Source: DASRDU01 sp035652435 (GTDB taxonomy: Bacteria > Acidobacteriota > Blastocatellia > RBC074). From it: a stretch of 64,000 nucleotides of DNA. The stretch is taken from the NCBI GenBank assembly GCA_035652435.1, contig DASRDU010000081.1, forward strand, positions 1-64,000, read 5' to 3'. Both the position numbers and the translations under genes were made by a program. Of this stretch, positions 56,293-64,000 are shown piece after piece. Numbering within the stretch: position 1 is the stretch's first letter; the number at the start of each line of letters is the position of its first letter. The notes under the pieces are model-generated. The model worked only from the letters and a program-made list of their open reading frames with translations. It was not told the origin of the DNA and made no database searches.

Positions 56293-59200
56293 TTATCCGA
56301 ACAACCCAAGGAACGACGAAGTCGCCGTTGCCGCTTTCTGCCTCAGCCATTCGCTGGTCCCAGCCAGCCACTCTTTCATCCGCCCCCAGATCGTCGCGTT
56401 GATCAGGTCGTCAAAGAGCGAGTAAGCCACCGGCGTGACGAGCAGCGTCAGCAGCAGGCACAGGCTCTGGCCGCCGATGACCACGACCGACGTGGAGCGG
56501 TTGATCCCGGCGCCCGACCCTTTGCTGATCGCGAGCGGGGCAATCCCTGCGACAAACGCGATCGTCGTCATGAGGATCGGTCGCAGGCGGTCGCGGCTCG
56601 CCTGAATGAGCGCCTCGTGGCGCTCCATGCCTTTTTTGATCAGGCCGTTGGTGTGATCAATCTGGAGGATCGAATTCTTCTTGACCATGCCGAACAGCAC
56701 GAGCAGCCCGAGCAGCGTGAACATATTCATTGACTGCTGCGCGACGATCAGCGAAACGAGCGCGAAAGGCAGGCTCAGGGGCAGCGCGAGCAGCACCGTG
56801 ATCGGGTGCAGGAACGATTCGAACTGCGCCGCCAGCACGATGTACATAAAAATGAATGAGAGCAGGAACGCGAGCATAAACCCGCGCGCCGTGCGCACCA
56901 GCTCCTTGACGCTGCCCGCAGGGGCGAGGACGTAGGCCGGCGGCAGTTTCATCTCCTGCATCTCTTTCGTCAGCCGCGCCGTGATGGCGCTCTGCGGCAC
57001 GCCCGGTCTCAGGTTGGCGGTGACGAGTACCTGACGCTGGCGCGCGACGCGCTCGATCTGCGTCGGGCCGCTCGCCTCTTCGAGCTTCACCACGCTGTCG
57101 AGTCCGACGCCGCCCAGGCGCGTCGAAGGCACGTTGAGCTGGTTGATGCCGGCCGCCCCGGTGCGGAAGTTTTCCGAGGCGCGCACATGCACTTCGTACT
57201 GCTCGCCGCCCTCGTTGTAAGTCGAGACCTGATCGCCGCCGACGAGCAGGCGCAGGGATTGCGCGACGTCAGAAATGCTGACGCCGAGGTCTGACGCCTT
57301 GGCGCGGTCAATCCGCGCGCGCAGCTCCGGCTTGCCGACGATCAGCGAAGTGTCGGCGTCCACGATGCCGGGCAGCGCCTTCAGGCGTCTCAACAGCTCC
57401 TGCGAATACTCGTTGAGCTTGTCGAGGTCGGGGCCGCGCAGCTGGTAGGCGATGTCGGTGTTCTGCCGCCCGCCGCCGCTGATGGCCGCGACGACCTGCA
57501 CCGAGGAGCGCAGGTCGGGGTATTTCGCGAGGACGCGGTCGCGCGTCATCGTCATGACGTCGAACTGGGTCAGCGTGCGCTCCTCGATCGGCGCGATGCG
57601 GACGTAAATCTTCGCCTCGTTCGTCAGCCGCTGCAGGCTGTCGCCGATGGTCGTGAGCGTGTATTTGACGTGCGGCAACGCGCGGATGCCGGCCGCCACC
57701 TTCGCCGCGATGTCCCGCGTCGCCTGCACCGAAGTCCCTTCGGGGGCGCGGAACGCGACTTCGTATTCGCTCTGGTCGTCCTTCGGGAAGAAGTCCTTGC
57801 CCACTTTCATAAAGAGCGGCACGGTCGAGATGAAGACCAGGATCGCCACGACTACAACGACCACGCGGTGGTGCAGTGAGAGCGTGAGCAGCCGCGTGTA
57901 CCCGCGGTCGAGCATCCGGAAAAACCATGACTCCTTCGACGAATGCGCGCCCGCGGTCGAGTCCGAACTCAGATCCCACGGGTCTGTGGCTTTCCGCTTC
58001 AGTTTGCTGAACATCCGCGACGAGAGCATCGGCGTGAGCGTGAAGCTGACGACGAGCGAGACCATGATCGCGAACGCCATCGTCAGCGCCACGCTCTTGA
58101 AGAAGCGCCCCGGGATGCTCTGCATGAAGGCGACCGGCAGGAAGATCACGACGAGCGAGAGCGTCGTCGCCATGACCGCCAGCCCGATCTCGCGCGTCCC
58201 CTCGATGGCCGCCTCGAACGGGCGGTAGCCTTTCTCCTCGATGTAGCGGAAGACGTTTTCCAGCACCACGATCGCGTCGTCAATGACGATGCCCACGGAA
58301 AGCGTCAGCCCCAGCATTGACGGGCCGTTCAGCGTGATCCCGAAATATTCCATGACCGCGAAGGTCGAGATGATCGAAGTCGGGATCGCGATCGCCGAGA
58401 TGATCGTCGCGCGCAGGTTGCGCATAAAGAGCAGCACGACTATCGAGGCCAGTATTGACCCAAGGATCAGATGCTCCTTGATCGTATGAAATGAGGCGAG
58501 GATGAATTCGGACTGGTCGCGGACGACTTCGAGCGAGTAGCCGGCGGGGAGCGCCTTCTTCACGTCATTGAGCCGCTCATTGATCGCGTTGATCACGTCA
58601 ACCGTGTTGGTGCCCGACTGGCGGCGGATGTTGAGCAGCAGGGCCGGCTTCTCGTTGAGCAGCCCGGCGGTCTCTTCCTCCTCGACGCCGTCCTCGGTGT
58701 AGCCGATGTCGGAGATTTTGATCGGGTAGCCGTTGCGGTTCGAGACGACGATCTGGTTGAACTCTTCCGGGCTTTGCAGCCGCCCGAGCGTACGCAGCGT
58801 GAGCGTGCGCGCGCCCTCTTCGACGCGACCGCCGGGGACTTCCAGATTCTGGGCCTGCAAGGACCGCGACACGTCCGAGACGGTCAGGTTGTAAGCGCGC
58901 AGCTTGTTGCCGTCCAGGTTGACGTTGATCTGGCGCTTGCGCCCGCCGATGATCAGCACCTGGCCGACGCCGTTGACCGACTCGATCTGGCGGCGCAGCA
59001 CCTTGTCGGCGTACTCCGACATCTCGCGCACCGAGCGGTTCGACGCGACCGAGAGCGTCATGATCGGCGAGGCGTCGGGGTCGAGTTTCTCGACCGTCGG
59101 CAGGTCAATGTTTTTCGGCAGCAGCGGGATGATCGTGCTGATCTTGTCGCGCACGTCCTGCGCGGCGCTGTCGAGGTTGCGTTCCAGCTCGAAGGTGACG

Positions 59201-59478
59201 AAGACCAGCGAGACGCCTTCGGACGAAGTCGAGCGCAGCTCCTCGATCCCGCTGATCGTGTTGACGCCCTGCTCGATCTTGTCAGTGATTTCAGTCTCGA
59301 CTTCCGCCGGGGCCGCGCCGGGCAGCCGCGTCGTGATCGTGACGACCGGGAATTCGACGCGCGGGAAGCGCTCAATCGTCAGCCGGCTGTACGAGAAGAG
59401 GCCCAGCACCACGAGCGTCATAATCAGCATCGTGGCGAAGACCGGACGGCGGACACAAATCTCAGCTAATTTCTGCAT
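56293..59478 (-). CDS. RND-family multidrug efflux pump (HAE1 type)
   Basis: This 1061-residue pump is about the length of AcrB. It begins with a cytoplasmic tip and TM1 (RPVFATMLIMTLVVLGLFSY), then two large periplasmic loops and twelve predicted membrane helices. The proton-relay acidic pair is present as Asp400-Asp401 in GIVIDDAIVVLEN, matching AcrB Asp407/Asp408. It exports hydrophobic compounds across the envelope using proton flow, together with the upstream fusion protein and the TolC-type channel downstream. Substrates cannot be assigned. It starts 125 bp after the fusion-protein stop, past a large stem-loop. Confidence 0.94.
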   Translation of the reverse strand: MQKLAEICVRRPVFATMLIMTLVVLGLFSYSRLTIERFPRVEFPVVTITTRLPGAAPAEVETEITDKIEQGVNTISGIEELRSTSSEGVSLVFVTFELERNLDSAAQDVRDKISTIIPLLPKNIDLPTVEKLDPDASPIMTLSVASNRSVREMSEYADKVLRRQIESVNGVGQVLIIGGRKRQINVNLDGNKLRAYNLTVSDVSRSLQAQNLEVPGGRVEEGARTLTLRTLGRLQSPEEFNQIVVSNRNGYPIKISDIGYTEDGVEEEETAGLLNEKPALLLNIRRQSGTNTVDVINAINERLNDVKKALPAGYSLEVVRDQSEFILASFHTIKEHLILGSILASIVVLLFMRNLRATIISAIAIPTSIISTFAVMEYFGITLNGPSMLGLTLSVGIVIDDAIVVLENVFRYIEEKGYRPFEAAIEGTREIGLAVMATTLSLVVIFLPVAFMQSIPGRFFKSVALTMAFAIMVSLVVSFTLTPMLSSRMFSKLKRKATDPWDLSSDSTAGAHSSKESWFFRMLDRGYTRLLTLSLHHRVVVVVVAILVFISTVPLFMKVGKDFFPKDDQSEYEVAFRAPEGTSVQATRDIAAKVAAGIRALPHVKYTLTTIGDSLQRLTNEAKIYVRIAPIEERTLTQFDVMTMTRDRVLAKYPDLRSSVQVVAAISGGGRQNTDIAYQLRGPDLDKLNEYSQELLRRLKALPGIVDADTSLIVGKPELRARIDRAKASDLGVSISDVAQSLRLLVGGDQVSTYNEGGEQYEVHVRASENFRTGAAGINQLNVPSTRLGGVGLDSVVKLEEASGPTQIERVARQRQVLVTANLRPGVPQSAITARLTKEMQEMKLPPAYVLAPAGSVKELVRTARGFMLAFLLSFIFMYIVLAAQFESFLHPITVLLALPLSLPFALVSLIVAQQSMNMFTLLGLLVLFGMVKKNSILQIDHTNGLIKKGMERHEALIQASRDRLRPILMTTIAFVAGIAPLAISKGSGAGINRSTSVVVIGGQSLCLLLTLLVTPVAYSLFDDLINATIWGRMKEWLAGTSEWLRQKAATATSSFLGLFG

Positions 59479-59501
59479 AACTCAACCCCAACCCGGGAGC
59501 G

Positions 59502-59601
59502 CACGCGGGGGCGCGTGCCGGTTTTGCGAATGCTCTCAATCACCCTGCTCAGGCCATCGCCGGGAGGCAGGCACGCGCCCCCGCGTGCCTGCCTCCCGGC
59601 G
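59502..59601. repeat. REP-like stem-loop with a partial inverted copy
   Basis: A perfect 20-bp stem (59558-59577 with 59582-59601) closes a CCCC loop 2 bp after the fusion-protein stop codon. An 18-base inverted copy of its core sits at 59502-59519, next to the pump start. Such elements often stabilise upstream mRNA or reduce downstream expression. The pattern fits a dispersed REP repeat. Confidence 0.7.
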
Positions 59602-59603
59602 AG

Positions 59604-60944
59604 TCAGCGGCCACTCACAACCAGACTGTCCTGCTGCAGCTTGTCAGTATTGCTGATCGCCACCTTCTCGCCCTCTTTGACGCCTTCAGTGATTTCAATC
59701 AGGCTGCCGTCATTCACGCCCGTTTTCACCAGGCGCTCGACCGCCTTGCCGTTTTCGATCACGAAGACTTTGGTGAGTCCGGCGATCCTGACGACGGCGC
59801 TCTGCGGGACCATGACGCCCGTGCCGTGCCGCTCGGTGATCAGTTCCGACCTCGCGAACATGCCGGGGCGCAGCAGGTTGTTCGGGTTGGCGACTTCGGC
59901 TTCGACGGTCAGCGCGCGCGTCTTTTCGTCGAGCGACGGGCCAATGCGCACGATTCTGCCAGTGAAGGTGCGATCCGGAAGCGCTTCGGTTTTGAGCGTC
60001 ATCGTCTGCCCGACGCGCACGGCGGCGGCTGACGCTTCGGGGATGTCGGCGCGCAGCCTGAGCGGGTTGACCCGCACGAGCGTGACGATCTTGTTGCCGA
60101 CCGCGACGTAAGCGCCGCGCGCGACATGCTTTTCCTTGACCGCGCCGCTGATGGGCGAACGGACGACCGTATCGGTGAGCGATTTGCGCGCCAGATTGAT
60201 CGCGGCGCGCTGCTGTTCGACCACCGCCAGCTGCTGATTGACCGCATCAACCGCCGCCTGGTAACGCGCCCGCGCGGCGTTGTAGTTGGTGACGGCCAGA
60301 TCGTAGGCCGAGCGCGAGATGTCGCCCTTTTCGATGAGGGCGGTCGAGCGGTCCAGATCCATCTTCGTCCAGTCAACCTGAGTCTTCGCCACGCGGACGT
60401 CGGAGGCCCGGTCGGGATCGAACTTTTCGCCGTCCTTCATCCCCAGCCGCGCGAGCGTCTGTTTGAGCGTGGCCTCGGCCTGTTCGAGCCTGAGCTGGGC
60501 GTCGCGGTTGTCAATCTGCGCGATGACCTGACCCTGTTGCACGTAGCTGCCGAAATCCACGTTCAATTTGGCAATCTCGCCGGCGATCTGTGAGGAGACG
60601 ACCACTTCTTCGTCAGCCGCGAGCGAGCCGACCACCTCGATGCCGCGCGGCATTTCGCGCGAAATCGCGGCGGCGGTCGTCACTTCGACCGGCTGTGGTT
60701 TTGCGGCCTCGGCAGTAGTAGCTGAGCCGGATGCACTGGCCGCAGCTTTTGCCTCCTTTGCGTTCCGCCGCCCGCCGAAGAGGAAGAGACCGACCGCGAC
60801 GAGCGCCACCACCACGAAGAGCAGCAGCGCGATCCGGCCCGCCCGCGGCGACGACCTGCGTTCGTTGATCCCGGTCGTCTCCGGGCGGGAAGGTTGGGTG
60901 TTTCTGAGGTCGTCGGCTTCGATTAGTGTGCTTCGATCTTTCAT
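59604..60944 (-). CDS. RND membrane fusion protein (HlyD/AcrA-like)
   Basis: This 446-residue periplasmic adaptor has an N-terminal cytoplasmic stretch of about 35 residues and a single membrane anchor at about 36-57 (ALLLFVVVALVAVGLFLF). A lipoyl half-motif follows (VVSSQIAGEIAKLNVDFGSYVQQGQVIAQID), then a long coiled-coil hairpin and beta-barrel and membrane-proximal domains. There is no lipobox, so it is anchored by the helix. It links the RND pump to the TolC-type channel. The first gene downstream of tetR in this operon (49 bp gap). Confidence 0.92.
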   Translation of the reverse strand: MKDRSTLIEADDLRNTQPSRPETTGINERRSSPRAGRIALLLFVVVALVAVGLFLFGGRRNAKEAKAAASASGSATTAEAAKPQPVEVTTAAAISREMPRGIEVVGSLAADEEVVVSSQIAGEIAKLNVDFGSYVQQGQVIAQIDNRDAQLRLEQAEATLKQTLARLGMKDGEKFDPDRASDVRVAKTQVDWTKMDLDRSTALIEKGDISRSAYDLAVTNYNAARARYQAAVDAVNQQLAVVEQQRAAINLARKSLTDTVVRSPISGAVKEKHVARGAYVAVGNKIVTLVRVNPLRLRADIPEASAAAVRVGQTMTLKTEALPDRTFTGRIVRIGPSLDEKTRALTVEAEVANPNNLLRPGMFARSELITERHGTGVMVPQSAVVRIAGLTKVFVIENGKAVERLVKTGVNDGSLIEITEGVKEGEKVAISNTDKLQQDSLVVSGR

Positions 60945-60993
60945 GGTTTCAGGCCACCTGAATGTCAGTCAGTGATGTTGTTCTGCCGGTGAT

Positions 60994-61692
60994 TCAACCA
61001 AGCCGCTTTCTCAGCGCGCGGCGAAAACCACGGCTGCTTCCCCGGAGGTTGGTGAGGCTGCCGAGAAAAAGGTCGGTGAAGCGTTCCGCCGCCTGGCGGT
61101 TCGAGATGCGGAGTTCGTTGGCGGGATGGTCACGTCCATAAAGCTTGTTGGTCTGCGCGTGGTAAATTACCATGCCGAAAAAGGCGCGCGTGGCCGTCAG
61201 CGGGTCAACCCTGCGGAACGCGCCGTCCGCCACCCGCTTCCTGATGTACTCGGCCATGCGGCGATGATGTCGTGAAACCTGATTACGAAAAAAGATGTCC
61301 GAGAGTTCGTGCCCTTCGAGCGCGCTGTAAAAAAGCAGCCGCATGAACGCATCGTCGTGTTCGTGCTTTTCGAGGATGTGAAAAGCGATGGTCTCGAACA
61401 CCCGGCGGTCGTCGCCGCGCCGCATCGCCTCCTCGACCTCGACCTCCAGACTCTGCAACTCCTCGGTGCAGGCCTTCTGGTCAATGATCGCCGAATAGAG
61501 GTCGTGCTTGGTCGCGAAGTGGCGGAAGATGATTGCCTCATTCACGCCCGCCGCCAGCGCGATCTCCCGGGTCGTCGTGCCGCGGAAGCCGCGCTGTGAG
61601 AAGAGCTGGATCGCCACGTCAATGATCTGCTGGCGCCGGTCCTCGCCCGACATGCGCGTGGCGGGCCTGATCTGTTCCTGTCTGGTTGCCAT
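60994..61692 (-). CDS. TetR-family repressor of the RND efflux operon
   Basis: This 232-residue regulator has an N-terminal helix-turn-helix at about residues 20-65 (IIDVAIQLFSQRGFRGTTTREIALAAG, then NEAIIFRHFATKHDLY), typical of TetR. The C-terminal ligand-binding half is divergent and ends in an Arg-rich tail. Transcribed first in the efflux operon, it should repress tetR-mfp-pump-tolC and release when a drug binds. ATG 61692 is chosen; an in-frame upstream start at 61752 lies in an unlikely Gly/Thr-rich extension. Two matching operator candidates lie about 95-160 bp upstream. Confidence 0.88.
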   Translation of the reverse strand: MATRQEQIRPATRMSGEDRRQQIIDVAIQLFSQRGFRGTTTREIALAAGVNEAIIFRHFATKHDLYSAIIDQKACTEELQSLEVEVEEAMRRGDDRRVFETIAFHILEKHEHDDAFMRLLFYSALEGHELSDIFFRNQVSRHHRRMAEYIRKRVADGAFRRVDPLTATRAFFGMVIYHAQTNKLYGRDHPANELRISNRQAAERFTDLFLGSLTNLRGSSRGFRRALRKRLG

Positions 61693-61786
61693 AGTTGATG
61701 TTGCCCGGACTCCTGTTCCGGTGTTTCCCGCCGGGACTGTTCCGGCGGTCATCGGGGAAGTGGAACGTCCGCCGGGTCGTTTGTAA

Positions 61787-61802
61787 GTAAGTGCCTACTT
61801 AC
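61787..61802 (-). promoter_or_regulatory. TetR operator candidate 1
   Basis: Read on the minus strand this is GTAAGTAGGCACTTAC, a near-palindrome that differs at one position from the site at 61834-61849. Adjacent GTAA at 61783-61786 extends the symmetry. It lies 95 bp upstream of the tetR start. Confidence 0.6.
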
Positions 61803-61833
61803 CACAGGGCGCGGGCCGGACGCAAGGGGACTT

Positions 61834-61849
61834 GTAAGTAGTCACTTAC
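61834..61849 (+). promoter_or_regulatory. TetR operator candidate 2
   Basis: GTAAGTAGTCACTTAC: 6-bp arms around 4 bases, 15 of 16 identical to candidate 1 in inverted orientation, 47 bp centre to centre. A pair of matching palindromes upstream of a tetR gene points to autoregulation. Confidence 0.6.
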
Positions 61850-62116
61850 CAGAGGGGGGGGCGCGGGCCCGTTTCCTGATGCGGAGCGAGGGGCCGACCG
61901 GCTTCACTTTACAGTGACTTAAGGCGTGGTTGCCGGCGCCCGATCCGGCAAAAAAATTGTTGCCTCTGCGGATTCGTCCGGCATAAAATCCGGCCCGTTG
62001 ATGCCCGAGTCCGTCGAGTCTGAAACAGCCAGTAGTCGCTCTTCAGCCGGTTCACACAAGCCATCTTCCATTCCGGATCAGTCCCGCACTTGTGATCCGG
62101 AGAAAGGTCAGAACAA
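61850..62116. other. Remainder of the tetR / DUF3857 divergent region
   Basis: No gene is visible. A candidate plus-strand promoter lies at 61960-61989 (see separate entry). The stretch 61851-61875 is a G/C homopolymer-like run. AAGG at 62104 may be the ribosome-binding site for the next gene. Confidence 0.4.
61960..61989 (+). promoter_or_regulatory. Promoter candidate for the DUF3857 gene
   Basis: TTGCCT (61960-61965) and TAAAAT (61984-61989) are 18 bp apart. The distance to the ATG at 62117 is about 120 bp. Confidence 0.4.
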
Positions 62117-64000
62117 ATGAAAGTCTCCCGCACCCCAGCCCCACTGCTGATCTCCCTGTTTATCGCCTTCGTGGCCGCCGTGCCGGCGCTCGCCGGTGAT
62201 GACTGGAAGCCGATTGACCCGGCCCACCTGGCGATGAAAGCGCCGGTGGTCGAGAAGGACGCCGACGCCGAAGCCATCTTCTGGGAAGTGAGAATCTCCG
62301 TCGAGGACGCGGGGAGCGAATACCGCACGACGTTTTTCCATTACGTCCGGATCAAGGTCTTCACCGAGCGCGGCAAAGAGAAGCAGAGTACGATTGAACT
62401 GCCTTATCTGGACAAGTGGAGGATCAGCGACGTCGTCGGGCGGACGATCAAACCGGACGGCTCGATCGTCGAGCTGAAGAAGGATCAGGTCTTTGACCGC
62501 ACGGCCATCAAATTCGGCGGGCGCAAGGTCAAGGTCAAATCCTTCGCCATGCCGGGCGTGGAGCCCGGCGCCATTATCGAATACAGGTGGCGCGAGGCCC
62601 GGCCCACGTCTTATTACACGGAATTGCAGTTCCAGCGCGAGGTCCCGGTGCAGAGCGTCAAATATTACATCAAGACGCTGAGCATTCCCAATCTGGGCCT
62701 GAAGGCGATGCCTTTTCACTGTCAGCCTTCGCCGCTCTACAAGGAGAAGGACGGGTATCAGAGTACCGGCATGGTGAACGTCCCGGCCTTCCGCGAAGAG
62801 CCGCGGATGCCGCCCGAGGATGAAGTGCGCATGTGGATGCTGCTCTATTATTCGAAGGCCGAGAAATACGAGCCGGAAAAGTTCTGGAGGGAGTACGGCA
62901 AAAAGCAGTATGACGAATACAAGTCGGCGATGAAGGTCAACGATGACGTGCGCAAGGCCGCGGCTGAGGCGGTCGGTGACGCGACCACGCCGGAGCAGAA
63001 GCTGGAAAGAATCCTCTTCTACTGCCGCACGAAGATCAAAAATATTCAGAGCGACGCGTCGGGCCTGACCGAAGCCGACATCAAAAAGATGAAGGAGAAC
63101 CGGTCGCCCTCCGACACGCTCAAGCGCGGCTACGGCGACCTGAAGAACATTGACATGCTCTTTGCCGCGATGGCCGCCGCCAGCGGGCTGGAAGCGCGAC
63201 CGGTGCGACTGGGTGATCGCGGCTCTTCGTTTTTTGACCGGAGTTTCCCGGACGAATACTTCATGCGGTACTCGGTGATCGCCGTGAAGGTCGGCAGCGA
63301 CTGGAAGTTCTTCGACCCGTCGAGTACCTACACGCCTTACGGCATGCTGCGCTGGGGGCAGGAAGGCATCCCGGCGCTGGTCACGGATTCAAAGGAGCCG
63401 GCTTTTGTGGACACGCCGCTCTCGCCGCCGGAGAGGTCGGTCGAAAAGACGATCGGTAAATTCAAGCTCAGTGAGGATGGCACGCTCGAAGGCGATGCGC
63501 AGATCGAGCTGACCGGGCACCTCGGCGAGCGCGCCAAGGATGACAACGACGACGACTCGCCGCAGAAGCGCGAAGAGACTTTGCGCAATATCATCAAAAA
63601 ACGGATGAGTACGGCGGAAGTCTCCAACATCCGCATCGAGAATGTCACCGACCCGATCAAGCCGTTCATTTACGCTTTTCACGTCAAGGTCCCGGGTTAT
63701 GCCACGCGCACGGGCAAACGCCTGTTCGTCCAGCCCGCGTTCTTCCAGTTCGGCGAAGGGCCGCTCTTCCCGACGACCGAGCGCAAACACGCGGTCTATT
63801 TCGAATACGCGTGGCTCGAAGACAGCGTCGTCAACATCGAAATGCCCGAAGGCTTCGCGCTCGACAACGCCGAGGCGCCGGAATCCTTCAACGCCAACGA
63901 CATCGTCAAATGCGAAGTCAAACTGGGGATCGGGACGGACAAGAAGTCGCTGGTTTACACCCGCCGTCTGAAGGTGAATGGCATGCTCTTCCCGGTCACC
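62117..64000 (+). CDS. Exported DUF3857 / transglutaminase-like protein (partial, 5' end)
   Basis: The frame is open from ATG 62117 to the window end (628 codons, no stop). A signal peptide is at 1-26 (VAAVPALAG). A DUF3857-type beta domain follows at about 45-230 (VRIKVFTERGKEKQST ... WRISDVVGRTIKPDGS), then a helical transglutaminase-like core at about 280-410 and a second beta domain after 450. In active members the core carries GDCKDKA with the nucleophilic Cys; here the same place (residues 338-344) reads GYGDLKN with no Cys. It is therefore probably a non-catalytic binding relative. It lies in the periplasm or outer envelope. It is divergent from tetR. Confidence 0.85.
   Translation, partial: MKVSRTPAPLLISLFIAFVAAVPALAGDDWKPIDPAHLAMKAPVVEKDADAEAIFWEVRISVEDAGSEYRTTFFHYVRIKVFTERGKEKQSTIELPYLDKWRISDVVGRTIKPDGSIVELKKDQVFDRTAIKFGGRKVKVKSFAMPGVEPGAIIEYRWREARPTSYYTELQFQREVPVQSVKYYIKTLSIPNLGLKAMPFHCQPSPLYKEKDGYQSTGMVNVPAFREEPRMPPEDEVRMWMLLYYSKAEKYEPEKFWREYGKKQYDEYKSAMKVNDDVRKAAAEAVGDATTPEQKLERILFYCRTKIKNIQSDASGLTEADIKKMKENRSPSDTLKRGYGDLKNIDMLFAAMAAASGLEARPVRLGDRGSSFFDRSFPDEYFMRYSVIAVKVGSDWKFFDPSSTYTPYGMLRWGQEGIPALVTDSKEPAFVDTPLSPPERSVEKTIGKFKLSEDGTLEGDAQIELTGHLGERAKDDNDDDSPQKREETLRNIIKKRMSTAEVSNIRIENVTDPIKPFIYAFHVKVPGYATRTGKRLFVQPAFFQFGEGPLFPTTERKHAVYFEYAWLEDSVVNIEMPEGFALDNAEAPESFNANDIVKCEVKLGIGTDKKSLVYTRRLKVNGMLFPVT

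Overview
The window reads as GC-rich chromosomal DNA from an acidobacterium, most likely of the Blastocatellia type. This is inferred from content only. The clues are three very large secreted proteins carrying the TIGR03437 domain (best known from Solibacter and relatives), an Oar-like TonB-dependent receptor with a carboxypeptidase-regulatory N-terminus, CadC-like winged-helix/TPR regulators, a DUF1844 protein and an acidobacterial-style chemosensory operon. No rRNA, tRNA, CRISPR array, transposase or phage gene was seen.

Layout. 1-4.7 kb: tail of a secreted protein, an ECF sigma factor with a small follower gene, a cupin, a second ECF sigma factor with a soluble zinc-finger anti-sigma, and a membrane protein. 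5-11.5 kb: the TonB-dependent receptor, a GMC oxidoreductase with a four-cysteine motif, and a secreted GH43-like beta-propeller protein. 11.6-15.5 kb (minus strand): an apparent operon DUF1844 - metallo-hydrolase - ribF - ABC1/UbiB kinase. 15.6-27.8 kb: a ten-gene chemosensory operon (four-PAS MCP, CheW, CheR, CheA, CheB, CheY, CheX, GAF protein, second receiver, DUF4388 protein) behind a near-consensus promoter and a leader of about 420 nt. No motility genes are in view.

28.2-53.5 kb is the most distinctive part. Three giant exported proteins (1655, 3121 and 1689 aa) are interleaved with two paralogous 787-aa membrane-anchored winged-helix/TPR regulators on the opposite strand and two paralogous 82-aa CxxC/helix-turn-helix proteins. 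The order is giant1, regulator1, small1-giant2, regulator2, small2-giant3. A shared motif of about 33 bp, with three TCG triplets spaced 10-11 bp, lies upstream of giant1 and inside both regulator/small-protein divergent regions. That spacing is what an OmpR/PhoB-type winged helix would recognise. I interpret this as a repeated, self-regulated surface-protein cassette. The middle giant carries a cohesin-like/dockerin-like/cohesin-like block, seven BACON-like repeats and two propellers.

53.6-61.7 kb (minus strand): a small secreted protein, then an RND efflux operon (TetR, membrane fusion protein, RND pump, TolC-type outer membrane protein) with a pair of matching operator candidates upstream and palindromic REP-like elements between its genes. 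62.1-64 kb: the first 628 codons of an exported DUF3857/transglutaminase-like protein whose expected catalytic cysteine appears to be missing.
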